In this document: in pieces, positions 57,236 through 64,000 of the stretch
Layout of the letters: each line of letters starts with the position of its first letter
Position numbering within the stretch: the first letter of the stretch is position 1
Assembly (NCBI GenBank): GCA_023052935.1
Contig: CM041292.1
Location: forward strand, 197,896,299-197,960,298
Reading direction: 5' to 3'
Source of the DNA: Piezodorus guildinii
Taxonomy: Eukaryota > Arthropoda > Insecta > Hemiptera > Pentatomidae
DNA: 64,000 bases
The notes under the pieces: model-generated
Told to the model about the DNA's origin: nothing
Databases searched by the model: none
The model's input: the letters and a program-made list of their open reading frames with translations, nothing else
Position numbers and translations under genes: made by a program

Positions 57236-57639
57236 CAATCATAATGATAATAATAGAGGTTTACAAATAATATATGATTATATATGTTGGCATCCAGATG
57301 GTCCAATGTAGATGTTATTCAATTTCATCCTTGATCGAACATAATTTTCTTCTAAAACTCATATTTCCAATTTGTAAGGAGTTGTATGTGAATTTTATGT
57401 GGAGAATTCTCTCAAATTTTATTAATTTATTGCTCTATTGGCTTATCAAAATAGATGGCTATTTGATACAATGTAATGAGTAAAATTAGCTGTGTGACTA
57501 TAACACAGGATAAAGTATTGTGAGGAGACAATTTCCAAATTCCACCTTTTTCCCAGGATGTCTTGGGTGCTGTTCAGCGATCAGAGAGGAATACCATTTC
57601 GACTTACTTCTTTGAGCATCCAATTATATTGATGTCGTC

Positions 57640-58030
57640 GATGATATGCTAGGAGCTCTACGATTCTATTTATAATTGGCCACGATTGGGCGAAGGATCC
57701 TCGGAAAGATTCTTGGACCGGTGTTAGTCCGTATAGAGAGAAGATGAAAGAATGAAGAGGCTTACATCCTCTATAGCGAGCCTGACGTTGCTAGCGTTAT
57801 CAAACGACACCGCCTAAGATGGGCTGGACATGTGGCCAGGATGGAGAAACACGAAACTCCTAAAATAATCCATGGCTGAAGGAAAGTTTGTCGCCCCCGA
57901 CTTCGATGAAATGACTGTATGGCTGCGGATGCGAGGAGTTTAGGAGACCACAATTGGATGGTTGCAGTGCAGGACAGAAGCTTCTGGGGGTTGCTGTTTT
58001 AAGGAGGATTGGACGCGTCAAGGTGTTGTA
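57640..58030 (+). pseudogene. RTE-like reverse transcriptase C-terminal fragment
   Basis: RHRLRWAGHVARMEKHETPK, then ADARSLGDHNWMVAVQDRS, matches the LRWAGHVARM...W tail of the intact frame at 62048-63424. It ends with the VLCQRRPIIN-like 'GVVAPN' region. Frameshifts are present. Confidence 0.85.
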
Positions 58031-58059
58031 GCGCCAAACCAATAATAAATTATTGTGAA

Positions 58060-58700
58060 GAAAATATTTATTTATATTCACATCTATATTGCTTAATACA
58101 TCTAGTAAATGATCTTTGTGATAAAATACATGAAGAGAAACTGCCTAAAAGCTAGCACTGCTGACGCCTCAGAGGATTGTCAGGAATGGAAGAGGAAGCA
58201 AGGATTGAAATTTAGTAGAGCCCCAAAGCTCAACTCCGTTAGTTAATGTAGGCCTTATATGGTCATGTAGATGAGCCTTTTTTAGTTAAGTGGAAGGTTA
58301 GAGCGTCTATCTAGTAAGTGTTGGAGTTGCCGAAAGCGGCGACCAATTTCAGTCTGTGAAGTGACTAAAACTGTCAGTGAAGGAAATATGAAATGCTCAT
58401 GTCAAATTCAAATAAGGAGGTCCGATGGCCATTTTCTTTTCAGTCACTTCGGAGGATTATCTGGAATATTTAGGAATGTCAGCTTACGGACAAACGGGAT
58501 TATTTGGTCAGAGACTTTTGGATCAAAAGATATATATTTCGGACTAAGTCTGCAACTAATGTGATTTACAGGTCTTTTTGGATGATCTTATTGGAGGCAA
58601 AAAAGTAGCCTTTAGGATTTGAATTTTAAAGATCGGATAAAGGACGAATATGATAGTTTCTGCACCTAATAAGATACTCAGGTTCTTCAAAGTTGAATTT
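58060..58700 (-). mobile_element. Two overlapping jockey-like 3' fragments
   Basis: The minus strand matches the 3' part of 35410-36070 twice (about 58060-58360 and 58360-58700). The shared blocks correspond to CTTCCTCTTCCATTCCTGAC and GACGGACAAGGTTAG-type sequences. Both are degraded. Confidence 0.55.
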
Positions 58701-58734
58701 CATTATATAGATAAAACTATAGATGTTATTATTA

Positions 58735-59475
58735 CTTTCAGTTACTATATATAGTAAGGGAAAATATCACGATCGTGAAAATTTTCGAATTCCAGTTTTC
58801 AACAGAAATACACATTTTAGGGTCCCCTGAGTCCAAATAAATAAGTCCCGCAAAAAGGTCTGTGTGTGTGTGTGTGTGTTCTCCGACGATTTTGATTAAA
58901 CTCGCTATATCGATGTAAAATTTAATGGGCTTTAATATCATTTAGGTTTCATTCGTATAAAAATGGTCTGACAGGGCTTAAATTCCGATATTTTAAATTT
59001 TCTTTCTCTAAATTACCTTTAATTTTGTTGATTCGATAAAAATAACTATATTATCTTATTACCACTGATGAAAAACAGGTAAATATATAAATTGAATGAA
59101 TTCGATACCTAACTAAAGGAGAGAACAGAAAAAATATTTTTTAATGCAATTTTTCGTTTTTGAACATAAGAACAGTAATATACATGTATAATATACCGTT
59201 GGAAAGCTAAAGATTTTAGAAAAAAATATTATCTTATACACAAGCTTTTAAAAGTTAATAGAGAGTGGTAAAAAGCCATTAAAATTAAGTGAATGTTTTA
59301 GATAATAATAAAATAGATTTTTTTAATAAAACAAATGTTTCTATAGAAATTTAATTTAATTAATTCTTTAATAGTTTCACGTATTTTTATCTCTAACTGT
59401 AATTAAAAATTCTTTCATTGATTTTAAAAATGGAGGTAAGTGAAAGTCGTGTGTTGCCCGCACCAGATTTTTTTT
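58735..59475 (+). repeat. Repeat family X, most complete copy
   Basis: It runs from the AGTAAGGGAAAATATCACGA block to GGAGGTAAGTGAAAGTCGTG, TGTTGCCCGCACCAG and a T-run. It contains a (TG)n at 58861-58878. About 740 bases, no reading frame, no clear inverted ends or target duplication. Five to six other copies are in the window. Confidence 0.75.
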
Positions 59476-61547
59476 TTGTGTTGAGTAGTTTGGAGAATGT
59501 CGTATTAAAATGTAGTTCGAACCTAGAAGACATTTATATTTCAGTGATTTTAGACATCCACCAATAATGGTTGGATATAGGAAGCATTTGAGGACTGAGT
59601 GACTTGTAACAGGAAGCTAAGAAAATTCTGACAACCGTAGAAAAGCCACATCGGATAGTGTTCCGTAGATATTTTATGGGAGACCCGATTAGAACTAGAT
59701 CGCAACCTTTCATTGTTAATTATTAACAAATATAAATGTAATTTGAAACTTTACAGTTACATTATAATAATTCAAATCAAATTTCCTGATTTCACAACAC
59801 CTTACATTTTTCCTCTATCATAAACACAGGTAATAATCGAGTTGTCAGGGAATCACATCCACTTATAAGTTGTGGCTTGACCATATAAGATTTTTTTTTC
59901 TCTTTGTGGCGTCTTGATTGACTTTTGGAGAATTATATTTCTTATAATTTGTGACTTGAATATATTAATCAATTTTTTATCATTCATTTTTAATAATTAA
60001 CCGAGAACACTAATAAATTTTTTCTCTTTTTTCAAAATAACTGAGTTATTTGATTAAGTATTTTTTTTTTATCAGCCGACATTTTAAAACTAGTCGGCTG
60101 GTATCAACTGCTATGTATCGAGAATACTGAGAGGTAAAGAAATATTTTTGAATTGTACAAAATAGAGCAGTTTCCGGACGACAAGCAGAAAGGGTTCTTA
60201 GAAGGCCTATGGAAAAAACTGTACCCCTCCACTGCTTGGGAGAGATAGCCCTTTACCTGGGGAGTCTGAGCCCGGACGGCAAGAGAAGCGGAAGTCAAGC
60301 CGCGGACGGAAGAGGTCGAAGGGTCAAGCAGGAAACAATTATGCAGATATGTCCAAAGGTACTTTATGTTATAATAGAACCTCAGTATTATCGATAATAA
60401 CAATCCTCGCTGTACCACGTTTTTTATGTATAATAATATGTGTAGTAATTTTTACTCTCTTATTAATAAATGTATATTTTAATTGAATCATTTTATTCCC
60501 CTATATGCCACCGAACATAGTACAACGTCGATCCGTTAGAAATATAAGAATAAGAATATTTAGTTATACAATTTTTACAATGTACACTAGATAGAAATAT
60601 GTTTTGTATCATGATTTCAGTTCTCTTTTTTTCATAATAACAGAGTTTAAATCATCTTTCGAATAAGCTAAGGATAATTATAATATTTTGTTTGAGAGAG
60701 GAGAAAAAGAAAATGGAACAAACCTAGGCAACCGGCGTTCTACTTAGCTTGAAACGTAAGCACATATATTTTGAGGGAAGGTGTTTATTTATTTTATTTT
60801 TTTTGGTCGATTACAAAGTTTCATTGTAGAAAATAATAAACCAAAACAAATATGTTAGATTTAATCTAAATTTTTCGTGTTTCTAAAAACGGTCATTTCA
60901 TGAGTCACAACCTAATACATGTCCAGTGCTGGTGATGGGATAGATCCCTAATCTGTCTTAATGTTCGAACATTATTTAATATGAATGTTAATGTCTTGTA
61001 GTAGTAATGCATGTGAATTTGATCAAAAAATTACTAAATGCCTTTGATGATGTTTTAAATTTATTCTGGTAAATATCTTATTAATTAAAACGGCATTAGC
61101 TATGCCTGTAGCCACAGATTTGGAATATTAGCTGCTCACCTGCTGCAGTAGATAAACTTTCAAGTAAGTTTGCAAATGAGTTATGGAGATTGGTGAATCT
61201 ATTGTGCTAATCTAGGATTTCCGTAATTAGACTCACAGAAATTTCACTTTTCTTCCATATCAGATTTTCCGCCTCGTCAGTTCATTCTCCTCTTTTTTTT
61301 TTTTTTTTTTAAATACTATATTTTGGAATCTCCTATCATTCATCATGACAAGCGAAGCAGGGCTGATATGGGAAGTCCCCGAAAGCGGCGGTCCAGCCTT
61401 TGTCTACCCTTGTCGGCTAGTCGCTGTGGTCCAGGAAGTTTTCGAGGGGAGGGAGAGAGGGGGGTATTGCGGGATGCCTATGGGAAATCCAAGGGGGTAG
61501 GTAAACGTCTTTTCTACTTTTACTGACAAAGGCTTATTAACATTATT

Positions 61548-61549
<2 letters not shown>
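59476..61549. other. Intergenic DNA, mostly unassigned
   Basis: It contains outlying copies of the TCAAAAATAACTGAGTTA repeat (59810, 60030) and a mariner terminal remnant near 60885-60935 (AAAAACGGTCATTTCATG). Two GC-rich patches (60170-60400 and 61330-61510) have short open frames but no recognised protein. Confidence 0.45.

Positions 61550-61618
<69 letters not shown>
61550..61618. repeat. (TA)n(TAA)n compound microsatellite
   Basis: About 36 bases of TA followed by about 33 bases of TAA. It abuts a LINE 3' end, whose tail may have seeded it. Confidence 0.97.
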
Positions 61619-62035
61619 TTCTTTATTTATTCTGGGACAAGTCCCTTCAGAATAATACATATGAAAGTAAATAAAGTCTTAGATGCCTTAGAGTAATAAT
61701 GGAAGAAAAAAAAAAGAAAATTCAGTGATACAGTAACAAATAAATGCAGAAGACAAAGATAACATATAAAACCAAACTGATGGATATAATAAATCGACTT
61801 CTCATTCCAATTCGAGTGAGAGAAACAAAAAAAATAAAATATATGTACATAAAACTAATTTAGATGATAGTTAAAAAAAAAAAATATATATAAAATTATC
61901 CTTCTGTTCCTGTGCAGAGCTTTGATAAAAAAATAATTATATACAATTCCTATCTAATTAAAAAAACAAAAATAAAACAGGAGAAAAAAAAATAAAAATA
62001 ACTTCTATATTAACGCTTCTATGATTTTATTTATT
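61619..62035 (-). mobile_element. LINE 3' untranslated fragment
   Basis: The minus strand ends CTGAAGGGACTTGTCCCAGA followed by ATAAATAAAG and TAA repeats. This resembles the GACTAGCTGTCCCAGAATAAA end at 48785-48820. The remaining sequence is AT-rich without a frame. Confidence 0.55.
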
Positions 62036-62047
62036 TCATCATCATCA

Positions 62048-63424
62048 TCAATCCGGCGCTACAACTCGGTGACGAGTCCTGGCCTCCTCCATCAGCCCTC
62101 TCCAGTTATTTCTATCATGTGCAGCCGTCATCCAGTTTCTAACTCCCAGGATATCTCTTGCATCTGCTGTCACACCATCTGTCCATCTAAGTTTCGGTCT
62201 TCCTCTTCTTCTGATGCCGTGTAGAGGTTCAGTCATAACGGCCTTAGGGATCTTCTCATCCTCCATTCTTGCCACGTGACCAGCCCACCGCAGTCTGCCA
62301 AGCTTCAAGGTCATAACGACATCATTGTCCTTAAAACCTGTATAGAGTTCATCATTGGTCCGCCTCCTCCAATGTCCATTGAGATGAACTCCTCCGAAAA
62401 TTCGTCGAAGTACTTTTCTCTCAAAGACTTGTAGGTCATGTTCAGTTCTTTTACTAATAGCCCATGTTTCTGATCCATACAACAGGACTGGGCGAACCAA
62501 CGTCTTATATAGATGGAGCTTAGTCGGCCTGTCTAGGAGCCGGGAGGTGAACTCTCTTCGGAGGCCAAAGTAGCACCTGTTTGCCATCAAAATTCTTCTT
62601 TTTACCTCCACTTCTGGTGCATTATCTTGCGTTACCAGAGAACCCAGATAAGTGAACTGGGCCACTTTTTCAAAGTTAAAGGGGCCAACATTGATGGTCT
62701 CACCGGGTAGGGGTTCTTCTCCTGTTGCCATGTACTTTGTTTTCCCCGCGTTTACCTCCAGTCCAAGCGTTCTGGCAGCCTCCATTAGGGCCAAAAATCC
62801 TTCTTTGACAGACTGCAACGACCGTCCTATGATGTCAACGTCATCCGCGTAAGCTAATAGCTGGATCATATGATTGTAAACGGTGCTATTTGTTTGGATA
62901 CCAGCGTCCCTCACAGCTTTCTCAAGTGCCAAGTTGAACAATAGGCATGCTAACGCATCTCCTTGGCGGAGCCCTTTCCTTGAGGAGAACTCTTCCGTTC
63001 GATGCCCACCTACCTGCACTGTACACTTCACATCCCTCATGGTCATCTTTATCAGCCGTATCAATTTATCGGGGATACTGAACCCTTCCAGGGCTTTGTA
63101 CAGTTTTTCACGATTAATGCTGTCATAAGCTGCCTTGAAATCGACAAAGAGATGGTGGGTTTTAACTTGATGTTCATTTCCTCTCTCTAGAATTGTTCTT
63201 AGAGAGAATATTTGATCAGTAGTTGATCTTCCCCGTCTAAATCCAGCTTGGTAGGCACCAAGCTTCTGCTCTGCAAATGGTAGGAGACGCTGGAATAGTA
63301 TGCTTGATAGTATCTTATATCCACAGGAGAGAAGAGAGATACCTCTGTAATTCTGGCACTGAAGTTTGTCTTCTTTCTTGAAAATAGGGCATATTATTGA
63401 TTTTTTCCAATCTTCAGGCAACAC
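62048..63424 (-). pseudogene. Reverse transcriptase frame, downstream of the stop
   Basis: 458 open codons with both catalytic aspartate boxes: FVDFKAAYD near residue 93 and YADD near residue 193. The thumb and C-terminal region are intact. The nominal first codon is a TTG, and the real frame continues upstream across the stop. It is the youngest-looking LINE in the window. Confidence 0.9.
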
Positions 63425-63946
63425 TTATTTCCCCCAAATGGTTAATATAAGACCTTGAAACCTCTTCAACAGCTCTCCACCTCCATATTTGAAGAGTTCA
63501 GCAGGCATGTCATCAGCTCCAGGGGTCCTATTATTCTTTAGCCGATTTATAGCATCCATTATTTCCTCATCATTGGGTGGTTCAATGTTGGATTCTTCAT
63601 TCATCATCTTCAATTCTTCACTTGAATGCAACTCAGTGTGATGTGCAAAGGGTGCTGAACTGAGAAGATCCTCAAAGTAATTTTTCCATTGCGATAGGAC
63701 GCCATCCTTGTACGCAACTATGTTCCCATTCTTGTCTTTACAAATTTCTGGAACCGTTGTGCGGGGACGTCTCCTTCTATTGATACTTCTGAAGAAGTCT
63801 CTTGACTCTTTCTCCCTCCAGAGCTCTTCTAGTTTCCCCAGTTCTTCCCTCTCTCTTTGCCTTTTCTTACTTTGATGGAGTCTCTTTTCCTCTCTCCTTT
63901 TTATTTTATATTCCTCTACAGCTGTACGGGTCCTTTGTCTCAACAT
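63425..63946 (-). pseudogene. Upstream part of the same RTE-like frame, ending in a premature stop
   Basis: 173 codons linking the endonuclease to the reverse transcriptase, ending GLILTIWGK then TAA. The sense reading resumes directly with VLPEDWKKS in the same frame, so a single substitution explains the break. Confidence 0.88.
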
Positions 63947-64000
63947 TTTCTTGTAAGCAATGTTTTTCGTGTTGGTGGCTGTTTCACATTCTTTATCGAA

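Larger units (their letters stand above)
62036..64000 (-). mobile_element. RTE-like non-LTR retrotransposon, 3' part, running off the window
   Basis: One reading frame covers 63946-62048, interrupted only by a TAA at 63425-63427. Upstream part: basic coiled region (EEYKIKRREEKRLHQSKKRQ), DFFRSINRRRRPR, then the reverse transcriptase entry NNRTPGADDMPAELFKYGG. After the stop: LPEDWKKSIICPIFKK, QNYRGISLLSCGYKILS, AGFRRGRSTTDQIFSL, catalytic FVDFKAAYDS and YADDVDIIG, then SETWAISKRTEHDLQVFERK, the tail LRWAGHVARM, and an end VVAPD-TGA followed by TGATGATGAT. The short (TGA)n end fits RTE-type elements. The endonuclease part lies beyond the window. Confidence 0.92.

Noticed and set aside
62652..63190. 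Plus-strand open frames over the RTE-like element
   Set aside because: They are antisense to a clear reverse transcriptase frame.

Overview
This is AT-rich eukaryotic DNA from an insect. The main evidence is a TRPV channel gene of the Inactive (iav) type, which is an arthropod chordotonal-neuron gene. The window also holds insect-type transposons (mariner, Tc1, piggyBac-like, hAT, jockey-like, RTE-like and tRNA-derived SINEs). I cannot fix the order from the sequence alone.

Layout. Positions 1-1812 carry the last coding exon of an unidentified plus-strand gene. A repeat-filled intergenic stretch follows. From 8089 to 53262, on the minus strand, runs a complete iav gene that I rebuilt exon by exon: 17 coding exons, every junction in phase, 2730 coding bases, 909 residues. 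It encodes a possible N-myristoylation start, ankyrin repeats, six membrane segments, an FGDYY pore filter and a TRP domain. The unknown gene and iav are tail to tail.

Inside iav intron 7 (8.5 kb), on the opposite strand, sits an intronless 494-codon gene of the PARP16 family (21997-23481). The membrane tail is kept, but the catalytic His of the HGS motif reads Tyr and the NAD-binding Tyr reads Phe, so it looks like a pseudo-ADP-ribosyltransferase. The same intron holds three near-perfect hairpins.

Intron 1 of iav (18.4 kb) is a nest of mobile DNA. A TTAA-flanked composite (40585-47232) contains a mariner deletion copy and a 4.38-kb fold-back element (42478-46854). The arms of that element are arrays of a ~310-bp repeat, and it is flanked by a 7-bp target duplication.

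Upstream of iav (53.5-64 kb) I see retroelement relics and simple repeats. At the right edge is an RTE-like retrotransposon reading frame broken by a single in-frame stop and running off the window. A few GC-richer patches (56.3, 60.2 and 61.4 kb) are unexplained and could be exons of a neighbouring gene.

None of the transposon copies that lie wholly inside the window looks coding-competent. There is no CRISPR array, operon, rRNA gene or convincing functional tRNA gene.
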